Part shown: positions 47,480-57,989 of the stretch, one piece after another | Position numbering within the stretch: position 1 is the first letter of the stretch | How the letters are laid out: every line of letters begins with the position of its first letter | Assembly (NCBI GenBank): GCA_015227615.1 | Contig: JAALGZ010000006.1 | Span: 248,001 to 312,000, forward strand | Origin: Labyrinthula sp. Ha | Lineage: Eukaryota; Sar; Bigyra; Labyrinthulida; Labyrinthulaceae | Direction of reading: 5' to 3' | DNA length: 64,000 nucleotides | The notes under the pieces: model-generated | The model's database searches: none | Told to the model about the DNA's origin: nothing | Seen by the model: only the letters and a program-made list of their open reading frames with translations | Position numbers and translations under genes: made by a program

Positions 47480-47930
47480 TGTGTTTCAAATTCAGTACAC
47501 AAAAAAAGCATATAACTATGCCGTTCACCTTAATGCTTTCTCTTAGAGTTTTTGGAGTTAGAGCTAGTGAACAAAGGAACTTCTGGGGTTTCGAAGTCAA
47601 TATATTGAAACACAAGATCTTATCAACCTTGAAGTGAGCAACTGAAAGATCAATTGATGGCCGTACTGCTTTTTGCCTCAAAATAGAACTTCTAGCCATA
47701 GCCTAATATGCTAACTGCTCAAATCAAGCTCTTAGTAATGGAATCCAAAGTGCCTTGGTACAAACTGAATAAGCTAATGAGATTGTTTGTCGGAAGTTCA
47801 AGACTATTATTAGCAATGAAAAAATGCCAAGTAAGAGCATAGTCTTCAACAGAAAAACAGATGGACAGGCCATGAACTGATTTAACCAAATTCAAATTGC
47901 AGAAGAACAGTAATTCCGTGAAGTCTTGGA
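47480..47930 (-). mobile_element. Ty1/copia-like LTR retrotransposon relic (RNase H end)
   Basis: On the minus strand, residues recall the C-terminal part of a copia-type polyprotein, in the right order: a K-S-x-x-G block with W about 15 residues later (compare KSTSGY...W), an A-L-W segment (compare EALW), and an I-D-x-x-x-x-H-F-K/R-V block followed by a T-x-x-x-x-F stretch (compare HIDxRYHFxR). It is heavily decayed with multiple breaks and is old. No LTR, integrase or reverse transcriptase part was recognised, so the ends are approximate. The assignment rests on spacing and a few residues only. Confidence 0.35.
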
Positions 47931-48083
47931 ATTATAATAGAAATTCTACATAAACTTAGCTACATCTAGTTTCATTGAAAAAGATTACTTAATCCCATTC
48001 CATTCGAGCTAAAACACTTTGTGTATCCACTGAAGCTATGAGGAAAATTTGTTGATTAAGACTAGGTGAACATTAAGAACAAA

Positions 48084-48098
48084 GGCCCTGTGAGGGCC
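48084..48098. repeat. GC-rich hairpin GGCCCT-GTG-AGGGCC
   Basis: This is a perfect 6-bp inverted repeat with a 3-nt loop, followed by AT. It is conspicuous in AT-rich DNA and similar in texture to the GGCC dyads at gene starts, but no gene start lies nearby. Confidence 0.4.
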
Positions 48099-51000
48099 AT
48101 TTTTACACAACATGATGAAAAACTGAAATTCTTCCTGCGTACTACTATTATTTTGTAGGTTCCCTAGAGTGAATATATATATAGGAGCACTGACTTATTG
48201 TACCCTAAATTTAGGTATAAACTACGAAAATCTTAGAGCAGGTCCTAACTATATGTTCTATAAAATACTGGCTATCAGAATTAATTCGGTATTTTTGATC
48301 GAAAGAGATCTTAACACTTTCTGCCATAGCACCTCTGAAGATACAGACCATTATTAAAAACCTTTAATGAAGTGGAAGAAACGAAATAATTAAAGACTGG
48401 GAGTGAGCATCAAACCTTCGTAATTAGAGGAAAACGAAAAATTATTAGTGCTCGGCAGCTCGATTTTAAAAACCAAATATATATAGACATGAATCGAGAC
48501 AAAGTACCCACGTAGTCATTTTATATTGCAGCAATGAGAGAGAGATAATTAGAAATAATGTCTGCTTATGACTAACAAATTCCCAATGGCAATTATATTA
48601 GCGTTGAGAAACTAAACTCCAAGTAAGGTCCCAAATGAGCAATAGCCATGATCTTTTCCTGTTTTTAAATGCTTAATAGTGACACTTATGTATAGCTAAG
48701 ATTCACAAAGTAAGTCTGGTACTATGTCCAGCAATAAGTACAACATCAGAAGTAATTCTTATTCTTTGCATACAGCATTCAATATTGGAGCCTGATGTTA
48801 AATTCTATTACCGGGATTAATATACTCCTATACATTCATTTAACTACACTATTAGTTTGCTTCACACTCTACTTCATCTCTCCTGTAACGAGAGCAATTG
48901 CAGTATGAATCAAATTCTATATAGAACCATGAAACACTTACTGGTCCCCTACAAAGAATTTGAAACAACTTTGAAAATGGATTTGAAACAGGAGTTTTTG
49001 AGCAATGCTGTGCCATATCCATTTGTGCTTACAGTGCTGGTTTATTCCGCAAGAACGCTATTAATATTAAATTGAATACCAACCAGGCTTAAGTATATAA
49101 ATATAAGATTGAAAATAAGATCTTCAACATGGTTTCTTTCACAACAGTTTCTCTTAATTTTCCCTAAATGTTATTTTGTTGATATATTTGCTAGGAGAGG
49201 AAAAGGGAATTAATAAAGAAAAAGCAACTAAGACCACATTGAAATAGCTTCGATAAACAAACTTAGCTGATACTACAAATTCCTGGAGATTTTCACAATC
49301 TCTTCTTCAACATATTTTTCTCTTCAACTATGTTTTGAATATTGGTCTCTAGCAAAGTGGTCATTCTCCATTGAATACGATTTAGAATTAATTTCTTGTT
49401 CCTCTACTTATACCATCAAACTTATATAAGGGGACTACAGGGCTCGAGAAAAAAATAAAATACAATACAAAGAAGAGTTGCACTCGGCTATCATTTTTAA
49501 AAGGCGTTAAACCTTTCCTTAATCAGGGTGGTAACAGGAGTTGCAAGATTCATGGCATTTTTCAAATTAAATTTTTTAAACTCATTTTTTCAAGAAGTAA
49601 CTTAGGATTAATAAAATTGTTTTTCTCTAGAATCAACAAATAGAGTTAAAACATGTAAATCAAATTTTAAGACATATTATATTTTTTGTTGCATACTTAT
49701 TTAGTAAGACACCAAGTAAGTCTCGTCGTATAGTTCATGTACCAATATACTTTCTATAGTTTGAAAATAGTCTCATATATCTTTTAAAAGTAAATTAATT
49801 AAAACATTGTTACAAATAAGGTTTCTCAGACCTTAAACAAAGAAAGAAGGTACAAGAAATAGAATTTATATTATGGTCCACCCTAGGTAGACTGGGCGGC
49901 CTGGCTTTCGTAATGTGATATAGATTATAAAAAGCCGTTGAAATATTTAGTAAGACCTAACCGTTTGAACTTAAATTAAAGATCTAAGTATGTAATAAAG
50001 AAGTAGATTTCAGATCAACCTACGTGGATTATGCGACAATATTCATTAAGTTTACATATGTAAAACAAGAAATTATCCCTGCTTCGGAATGTATTTCTAA
50101 CATTTTCCTTTCTCATTTTCAACTTATGAATAGTCATATAACTTGGTTTATTTCTAATTATATTCGAAAATTTGTCATAAACTGACTTAACCCATATATA
50201 GTGGCATAAAAACTCATGTAAGCCTTATTTGCGGTTAGCTAGAGTCATCCGTTTTCTCTTAATTGCATTGACCCCCGCTGCTGCCTCCAACATTGAGTTT
50301 TTCTTAAAGGAAAACATGATGAAGTATTCCGTTCACACTATTATTTTTTTTTGAAAAGTTTCAAATAAAATTTCTAACCCCTGTCTTGATTCTTGCAGTT
50401 CTTACTTTTTTATTTAACATAGAACGCAAAGAGGTTATAATAACTATAAGAGGTGACTTTGGCACGTTTGTTAGAATACTTTACACCAGGATTTAACTCT
50501 GAATAAATCTTTTATGTGGAATTTGTTAATTTGAAAGAAACAAAACACAGACCTTTTAGTACTATACAAATATGCTGGATTGAAGAAATATGTTCTTGTC
50601 AGCCTAAATATTATAATCGTGAGAAAATATTATTATTTGTTACTCCTGCAATCAGATTAAATAATATATACTGTGTAGTATGATTTTTATTATTTACTAC
50701 TCTTTAAACTAGATGTTATTCAAAATATAACTTAAACTTTGAGCTGAAATTAATTTCATTGCCAACATGATATCAATATCTCAACATATTTTTACCCTTT
50801 GAACGCTTATATCATATTTGAGGAGCGGATTCAGAGGTGTCCCAATTTGAAATATGAAAGTACCCCCGCTGCTAAACTAGATATTTATTCTTTTTGAAAA
50901 TGTATTGCAGATATATTTTTAAAAATGAATTTTCCCGCTTCCTGTACCACTGAAGAAATAAAAATAAGAATATACCCAGAAGAAAAATCGAAAATTCTAT

Positions 51001-51281
51001 TGATATTTTTCTTCATTGTATTATTTTGATAAGGAGTAACATGTAACTTACTTAATATCTTCATAGTTGCACTAAAATGAAGTAAACATCTTATTAACTT
51101 TCACACCAGAATGATAAAACAGCAGTACCAGCTCTTTCCACTGAAAAATTCCTAGCGCAAAATTTTAAGTACTCCAATCAATGGTACAATAAGAGAAAAT
51201 AAAACAAGTTATAGTTAAACTTTTAGATTATTTTAGCTCACAGAACACCTTCTAATCTTGCTTTGAAACAAAAATACAGTT

Positions 51282-51301
51282 TATATATATATATATATAT
51301 A
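51282..51301. repeat. (TA)10 microsatellite
   Basis: This is a perfect 20-nt TA run in noncoding DNA. Confidence 0.9.
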
Positions 51302-53339
51302 CTGGAATATACTTGGGTATTGTTTCACTCTAATACCGTTTTAACAAAATAAAAACAATTAAAACAAATGGGATCTTACTTCAATCTCACAACATTCATG
51401 GTACTCAAAAATACGCAAAATAGAAAATTTTAGGGATATTGCATAAATGAAAGTTAAGAAAACGATACTGACAAAAAATATTTTATATTGTCCGAGTTTA
51501 GTCTGGTGTTTTCAATAAATCATTCAATTTTTCATCACCAAGTGTACAGCAATGCAAAAAAAATTGAGGAAACAATGAAAATTTTTTCGTTTCTTTTATG
51601 ACCGGGAAAAGGAATATTATTCTTGGAAAATTGTTGGTAGGTATGTACAATGGGCAATATCTGAATATGTAGTTAGCAGAAACCATAGAAAACACTCCAC
51701 GGAAATGTTTGATAAATTGTTAGACATTGTTCTGGAAGACATTCAGTTTTTTCGCTTGTGCTATCGTATTAGCGGAGCTTATACTGGGAGATATATAGTA
51801 CAAGCATCATTTCATGCAAAATGTACCTTTACCTTGTCTTAGTACATGAAGTTATGTCATTGCTAGGATGCATGTTTGCTTCGGGCTTATCATTGTTAAA
51901 TAAAATTTTGGTCACATCACCTTTGCTCAAAGCGTCTATCTAAAGGTGTATTTACTGAACAATACTAACTTTAAATTAACCAAATGAGGCGAAGCTAACA
52001 AAGTCTAAATAAGTTAAACGCGTATAGTTAGGGTAAATTCGAGCTTCATTTACAAATATAAATCTTCCCTATCAGAAGTAAGACAGTTTGACAAAAATGT
52101 TGATGGTATTATACATTTTTATTCAATGTTTATTTTCAAGCTTACAAGCTGATCAGGTATTGTAGTTTGTATCCTTGCACACAGATATTACGGTTTGGTG
52201 TTTCTAGCTTTTTCTGTTTTGTCATAATCAGTTCATGGGATCCAATAGTGGATTAGCCCAACGAATATTTTCTGTTCACATTATTAGAAGTCTTCTGATG
52301 AACTTTGTTGCTGCTATTTATCAATTTGCTGATTTTTTTTCTTGTTCTTTAATTCGATTGGGGGTGTAATGAGTATTTCTTTTTCTTATCTCTCATTTTA
52401 GTATCATTATTTAAAGCGTACTTACCCAATATCTTGATTATTGAGTGGTTTTCCTTTACGAGTTCTACAACCCGTTCACTATGAATACATGTTGTTAGTA
52501 AGTTTCTCTCTAACTACGTAAAGCCGAGAAAGTGAATATACAAAGAATACTATGTGTAGTAAGAAACCATGTGGTAAACACCAACACAGAACACTAATAA
52601 ACTGTATTCATGTTACTTGAAAGAATGATATGAAGCAAATAAATTTATTATAGTTGGTAGCTTCTGCGTAAATCAAACTAGTGTTCCACGTTCCAAATAT
52701 AAATTATTTTTAAAAGAATAGATACTAAACCGATAAAGATGTCATTAAGATACAATAACTTTCGAACTTACCAAGAGTGATTGGGATTCATTTTACTCGC
52801 TATATGGCAAAATCTAGCCACAACAAAGAAAAAGAGTTTAGTTTGGTCTTAAAACTATCGCACAGCAACATCACTAGAGTCATTATAGAAAGCTTTACAA
52901 CTAATTTTGTAGGTGAAAATCTAGGTATTGCCAATTAGTCTTCCAAAGTTTCCATTGAAATAAAAACAGAATCGATAAAACAACAAAATGTTGAAAAAAT
53001 ATCCTCAAAAAAGCTAAATCCTTCTAACATATTGGCAAAAAGTTGCCATAAAGTAATTGGGAGTCAATACCTAGGAAATAACAGAATTTTGACGTTCTTG
53101 TGAATTGTAGTCTAGCTGATTAAGGCTGTGTTGCTAGTATCGAATGATATCCCCATGATGCAAATAGAAACTAGATATATTAGTCCGGATTAAAGTATTG
53201 TACAAAGCTTTCAACCCCCTTATCATGAATATATTGCCTTTTACAGGCTAACCATTTGATTTATATTTTTACTATTCAAAATATGTGTTAAGATTGCGAA
53301 CTTAAACACACCTGACTTAAGAGTAGGGATGCCTTTAAT

Positions 53340-53448
53340 TTATTGATTACTTATCAATAAGTAGTTACCCCATATTATTTTCATTTATTGATTCTGATGA
53401 TTCTCCAACTGGTTTGCTTCATTATTGATAATCAATTGGTTATCAATA
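53340..53448. repeat. Palindromes built on TTATTGAT/ATCAATAA
   Basis: TTATTGAT-TACTT-ATCAATAA (53340-53360) and TATTGATAA-TCAATTGG-TTATCAATA (53423-53448) are two close hairpins that share the same core. More copies of the core follow near 53770 and 53895. Similar AATATTGATGA/TCATCAATATT arms occur near 13.86-14.0 kb. This could be a dispersed MITE-like repeat or protein-binding sites. Confidence 0.4.
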
Positions 53449-54272
53449 CAAGGCTGCGTCACAACGTCCTGGACCAATTAAAAAAATACTTTTTCATTCT
53501 TGCAACGTATGCAAATCTTTAAAAAATTAGCCATATGGTTCAACAATATTCTATTGGTCGATTATTCCCGCGTGATATGGCCAGTAATGAAAGTTTTTCC
53601 TACGGTGCAGAAAATAAGTAAGAATATTTCGGCAAGTTAAGAAAGGGTTGCATTACCTATCTCTATTCTGGTATGAAGTTGATAACCAAAATAAAATTAT
53701 AAGCATTTGATGAAAATAAAAACCAAAACTCTTTCACCGATAATTAGAATCAAAGAGCAATGAAATAATTATTGATAATTTTCATTAGGTCCGATGCCTA
53801 CTTATGAAGTAACTGGATAGGCAGTGTTTTTCTCGGAAATAAGTTTTAATTACCTTTAAAATACTCTATTATGGTTATTTATTCATATTTTAATTATTGA
53901 TATCATCTCAAGCGGATTGGAACCTTCCTATAGTGAACTCAAACTGTCTCATATTACTTGCAATAATTTGGTTATAGTTGGATAACGCAATTAGTACTTA
54001 CGTTATTGCACAAAATAATCACAGATGAGATGAGTATATATATATACTAGGTGTTCATACTATATAAAGTAAATATCACATATCTGCAGGATGCTCGAGT
54101 TGCCTCTCATATATATGCTAAACCACTGTTCGGCTAGGATATTGTGGCAGCATCATATTTGAAGCTAGGATTGAAAAGTGAATCAATATGTCATTACCAG
54201 GTGTATTTTCTGCAATTCTTTTCATAACCGCAAAAGAAAGAAGGAAACAAATAGAACAGGCCAATAGTAGAT

Positions 54273-55325
54273 ATGAGTGTAAGTAACAACATGGCCTCAA
54301 CCAACGATATGAACTGGTTATTATTCAACTCGATATCTTCTATCTCAAGCTCAGATCTGGAAGATGCCTTGAAATCTGGGGCTGAACCCTCTTTTCAAGA
54401 TGAAGAATCAGGAAGCAGTCTTTTAATCGAAGCAACAAAGGGGGAAAACATCGAAGCAGTAAAAATTTTACTAAATCATGGGGCACCATGGAACGCTCTT
54501 GATAGAAAAGGTATGTGTGCTGGAGAATACGCCATGCAAAAGAACAACCAAGAACTTATTGACTTAATATTGAACAGCGCAGTCAAAGCTGAACTTCTTT
54601 TAGGAACTCTAGAAAACAAGATTTATGAAAAAAATGTTAATAAATACCTTGAAAACCAGATTGAATTTAAGAATGATGGTAAAACAATTTTGGAAACTGA
54701 AACGGAAGAAGCTGTTATGATGGAGTGGGAAAAACCTTTGATGAAACTGCACTCCAACTTAGTTTGCAGCCGCGCAGAAAAAGATAAACCCAAGATAACA
54801 GTTCTCAACGTAGGATTTGGAATGGGTATAGTTGACTCTTTCATCCAAGAAAATGCTGAGTTCATTGAACAGCATATTATAATCGAACCTCATCCACAAG
54901 TCTTGCAGCAAGCGAGAAAATTCCAATCTCTAAACACAAACGTACGCATTATTGAAGATACATGGCAAAAAGCAATTCCTAAGTTGTTGAGAGAAGGAGT
55001 TAAGTTCGATGGAATATTTTTTGATACTTATGGAGAGTATTACAGAGACATGAAGGAGTTTCAAAACAACTTGCCAAAACTTCTCAAGCTAAAAGGAATA
55101 TATACATTTTTTAATGGACTCGCGCCAAGAAACATATTTTTTCATGCAGTTGCTTGTGAAGTAGTTAACTTAGAGTTAACCAGTTTAGGTTTCGAAGTTT
55201 ATTTTCATCCAGTAGAAATAAAAAATGTAGTTGACGGTTTTGATGAAGAAACCTGGGAAGGCGTAAAAAACAGGTATTGGTTCAGTGAAACATATTTCTT
55301 ACCTGTTTGTTTGTTTAAACAATAA
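54273..55325 (+). CDS. RMT2: RMT2-type protein arginine methyltransferase with ankyrin repeats
   Basis: This intronless gene encodes 350 aa. The N-terminal part (about 25-105) has two ankyrin-like repeats (for example SSLLIEATKGENIEAVKILLNHGA). The C-terminal part is a class I SAM-dependent methyltransferase of the GAMT/RMT2 type: MMEWEKPLMKLH (149-160), the SAM loop VLNVGFGMGIVD (177-188), IIEPHP (203-208, acidic Glu205), FDGIFFDTYGEYYRD (245-259), and FFNGL (279-283). Fungal RMT2 methylates the delta-nitrogen of arginine, for example in ribosomal protein L12. The ankyrin-plus-methyltransferase order is the same as in yeast RMT2 (412 aa), which is somewhat longer. It is probably nucleo-cytosolic. 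An AATAAA overlaps the stop, which lies 1 nt from the stop of the convergent neighbour. Confidence 0.94.
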   Translation: MSVSNNMASTNDMNWLLFNSISSISSSDLEDALKSGAEPSFQDEESGSSLLIEATKGENIEAVKILLNHGAPWNALDRKGMCAGEYAMQKNNQELIDLILNSAVKAELLLGTLENKIYEKNVNKYLENQIEFKNDGKTILETETEEAVMMEWEKPLMKLHSNLVCSRAEKDKPKITVLNVGFGMGIVDSFIQENAEFIEQHIIIEPHPQVLQQARKFQSLNTNVRIIEDTWQKAIPKLLREGVKFDGIFFDTYGEYYRDMKEFQNNLPKLLKLKGIYTFFNGLAPRNIFFHAVACEVVNLELTSLGFEVYFHPVEIKNVVDGFDEETWEGVKNRYWFSETYFLPVCLFKQ

Positions 55326-55326
55326 A

Positions 55327-55938
55327 TTAACTTAAATTGGCTCTTAATATTTCAGAGCGATCTTGTAGAACTTGGATAAAATTAGTCATTTTGCCTATTC
55401 GGAAAGTCAAATCTCGCGTGCTAGGTGCAGATTCGTTCTTCTTCTGTTCTTGCTCAAATATTATATGAACAACGTCAGGTTCAGATTTTTTAAATCTCAA
55501 TTTTTTTATCCTACTGAGATGTATTTTTTCTTCCACAATTAGCTTAGATTCAATAATATCAGTGTCTGAGAACTTACAACCAACAATGAAATAAAACCAG
55601 GCCACAATTATCTTTCTCTCTATTTCATTTCGACCAACAACTTGATGGCAGGAGAATATTTTGGTGTGCTGACCAAGCAATGGACCAGAGGTTTCAGATC
55701 CCTTTCCAATGGAATGAAGGTGATCCATAACTTCTGTACTTTCAGAACCATCTTTTCCAGCCCTTGAAGGAAACTTTGACATCGACTGGTCCTTGACCAT
55801 TGTCCACATTTCAGAGACTTTCCCAGTTAATTGTTTTATATCAACCTGAGGTAGCTGAGGACCCGTTCTAAAGGCTTCTGAAGCACTTTCTTCTGCTGCT
55901 TGTATGAAGCTCGAGGCTCTGGTCAATAGATTTTGCAT
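55327..55938 (-). CDS. Hypothetical protein, 203 aa, possibly PH/GRAM-like at the C terminus
   Basis: The frame is intronless, ATG to TAA. I do not recognise it with confidence. Residues 1-75 are polar and probably helical or disordered (Ser, Glu, Gln). Residues about 95-200 alternate beta-like stretches (IIVAWFYFIVG, VVHIIFEQEQKK, DLTFRIGKMTNF) with a final amphipathic helix containing FIQVLQDRSEILRA. That layout recalls PH- or GRAM-like domains that bind membranes, but no signature residue proves it. There is no signal peptide or clear membrane helix. It is convergent with RMT2, and the two stop codons are separated by one base, so their transcripts must overlap at the 3' ends. Confidence 0.68.
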   Translation of the reverse strand: MQNLLTRASSFIQAAEESASEAFRTGPQLPQVDIKQLTGKVSEMWTMVKDQSMSKFPSRAGKDGSESTEVMDHLHSIGKGSETSGPLLGQHTKIFSCHQVVGRNEIERKIIVAWFYFIVGCKFSDTDIIESKLIVEEKIHLSRIKKLRFKKSEPDVVHIIFEQEQKKNESAPSTRDLTFRIGKMTNFIQVLQDRSEILRANLS

Positions 55939-56183
55939 TTGCTAAGGGTAACAAGGGGAACAGATACGGCTTCTCAACACAAATAAAAGAAAGAATGTTT
56001 AGGTATAAAAATAGTTTCTAAATATCACGTATTTATATTCTGGTGTTGGTTTTTATCAGGTATCAATCTTTAGGGTGGGAGTGGCGATTTAATGATGGGA
56101 AGATTTCGAAGAAGCGGTTATGGAACTGGAAATATCTGCGTCGTTTCTTCTGTGGTAATGTCATAACAAGTTAAACAAAGAAT

Positions 56184-56225
56184 ATGGGCCTCATGGCCTG
56201 GTTATGCAAGAAGAGGAAGAAATGA
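56184..56225 (+). other. Upstream overlapping mini-ORF, 13 aa
   Basis: ATG at 56184 opens a 13-codon frame that overlaps the SDR start (56204) in another phase. Its TGA (56223-56225) overlaps the ATG of SDR Met7 (56222-56224) as ATGA, a geometry known from termination-reinitiation. This matters only if transcription begins upstream of 56184. Confidence 0.3.
56187..56198. promoter_or_regulatory. GGCC-TC-ATGGCC dyad at the SDR start
   Basis: GGCCTCATGGCC ends 5 nt before the SDR start codon and has the same layout as the dyads at 14047 and 30599. Its closeness to the start means it is either at the transcription start or inside a short leader. It also lies within the small upstream frame at 56184-56225. 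Confidence 0.35.
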
Positions 56226-57397
56226 AAACATCATCGATCGCTCATTTCTCTTTTGCCTACTTGCTGATCTACACAGCTTCGGTACTTGGATTTCGATTAG
56301 CAGTTGGGGAATATATTCCAAAGTTGTCTATTTTACAGGCAGCGGTTGAAATATTTATTATCGTACCCTTGTACTATGTATTCTTTTTCTTCGACGACGG
56401 ACAGTCAGATCCTGTGACTGAAATTAAAGACACAGTTCTGGTTTCTTCAGCTTGCATATTTGTTGTTTATCGAGTTTGGAAAATTCAAGTATGCGGAAGG
56501 GTGCCTGAAGCAGTAAATCTGAAAGGTAAGGTGGTGTTTCTTACTGGTGGAAGTCAGGGAATTGGTCTTGAGACGCTGAGATTCTTCCTGGAAAATGGAG
56601 CAACGGTAATCGTAGGGGTAAGAAAGAAAAGCTTAAAATCTCTGATATCAAAATTCGAAAATTACTCTAATCAACTTGTCTTGTATGAGCTTGATCTTAC
56701 AAATTTTGAAAGCATCAAGGCATTCTTACAAACTCTGAAATCAAGAACAGACTGCATAGATATATTTGTGAGCAATGCTGGTATTCTGAAAGTGTCACCA
56801 GAAGAAATTACACTTAATAGCAAGCCAATTCAAACCAATATATTTGTCAACCACTTGGCAGCTAGCTTTCTCGCAGTCGAAATTTCAAAGATAATGAAGC
56901 CTAGTGGACAAATTATTTCGGTGTGTTCATCACAAGCACGGAGATTATTGAGAGGAAAGAAAGACTTTAAATTAGAGGATATAGACTATGAGCAAACCAA
57001 TTCAATGGAAAGCTATGCTGTGTCGAAATTACTGAACTGCGTGTTCATGATAGGTCTCAGTGAAAAATTGCGTGGAAAAATCAACGTAAAACTTGTTTCT
57101 CCTGGATCGGTTGCTACATCAATATCCAAAGATATAACAAAAGGAGTAAATGTGCAACACTTTCACAAGTTAATTCTTGTTTATTTATTTCCTATTAATA
57201 AGAGCCCAGTAGTTGGAAGTTACTGTACCATCTTGGCTGCAACTGATGATACATTTTCTAAAACTACTGGTTCCTATTTTGAACTTGGAGAAGTTGTTCC
57301 AGATTTACCTAAACTTGAAACAAAGGAAGAGAAAATTGAAGTGGATAAAGTGTGGAAGTTGACAGAGAAGATGTTGGGTACAGACCTGTCTTTGTAA
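56204..57397 (+). CDS. Membrane-anchored short-chain dehydrogenase/reductase
   Basis: This intronless gene encodes 397 aa. Three hydrophobic segments (about 13-33, 43-62, 77-92) should anchor it in a membrane, most likely ER or lipid-droplet related. A classical SDR Rossmann fold follows: TGGSQGIG (114-121) for NAD(P)H, LDL in a D-x-T/N context (163-165), NAG (191-193), catalytic Ser in ISVCSS (238-243), and the catalytic pair YAVSK (Tyr271, Lys275), then PGSVATSI. The later part resembles retinol dehydrogenase, WWOX or DHRS-type enzymes that reduce retinoids, sterols or lipid ketones. The substrate cannot be told. It is longer than most SDRs (about 300 aa) because of the N-terminal membrane part. 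Met7 is an alternative start. Confidence 0.9.
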   Translation: MQEEEEMKTSSIAHFSFAYLLIYTASVLGFRLAVGEYIPKLSILQAAVEIFIIVPLYYVFFFFDDGQSDPVTEIKDTVLVSSACIFVVYRVWKIQVCGRVPEAVNLKGKVVFLTGGSQGIGLETLRFFLENGATVIVGVRKKSLKSLISKFENYSNQLVLYELDLTNFESIKAFLQTLKSRTDCIDIFVSNAGILKVSPEEITLNSKPIQTNIFVNHLAASFLAVEISKIMKPSGQIISVCSSQARRLLRGKKDFKLEDIDYEQTNSMESYAVSKLLNCVFMIGLSEKLRGKINVKLVSPGSVATSISKDITKGVNVQHFHKLILVYLFPINKSPVVGSYCTILAATDDTFSKTTGSYFELGEVVPDLPKLETKEEKIEVDKVWKLTEKMLGTDLSL

Positions 57398-57989
57398 GGA
57401 ATTCAGTCTATGCACTGGGAGAGCCTCAACTAGATGCCTGAAGTTTTGGTTCATACACCCAATACGAGTTAACAAACAGAGTATATATACTTTACTATCA
57501 TTGAAGCTATATATTAAAGTGTGCAAATTCTTTTCAAATGAATTTGTTTATAAAGTACGGTTGAGCAGGTAACTTGGAATAGTTTTAGACCATAAGGTTA
57601 ATATAGTAGACGGCAACAACAAACCTTAAATGTTGAAACAAACAAATAAATACTTATTCACGAAATTCTTACAAAATGTCTCTCATTTCGAAAGGGGTTG
57701 TGTCTTTTTACGTAAAAAATTAAGACTGTGAAGGATCCTGTGTTTCGAAGTTTTTTTCGTTACAGGTGCTGGTCACTAATAGTTGCTCATGATTCTGTGT
57801 ATGATGCTTGAAAGCATATTCCTGGTTTATCTGATGATTTTAATGATTATTGGGATGCTTCCAGCAAGAATCATTGGATTCAAGAACTTAGATACTTTAG
57901 TGATACTTAAACTAAACTGAAGCATGCACACAATGGTAAGTTAGTTTTCTTGGTATGAGGTTTACAGTGTAACCTGCAAGAATACTGTT
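57398..57989. other. Intergenic region with an unassigned coding-like patch
   Basis: Between the SDR and the ankyrin pseudogene, the plus strand near 57760-57910 reads as a protein-like segment (about 45 codons with one stop, including DDFNDYWDASSKNHWIQEL) bounded by a possible acceptor and donor. I do not recognise the family. Otherwise nothing definite is seen. Confidence 0.3.

Larger units (their letters stand above)
47253..54272. other. Gene-poor desert
   Basis: This is 7 kb without an intact gene. It contains a probable Ty1/copia relic (about 47480-47930), a GGCCCT-GTG-AGGGCC hairpin (48084-48098), a TA microsatellite (51282-51301) and TTATTGAT-type palindromes (53340-53448). The rest is AT-rich. 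Frames of 60-72 codons near 48.17, 48.86 and 51.50 kb show no family signature. Confidence 0.5.
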
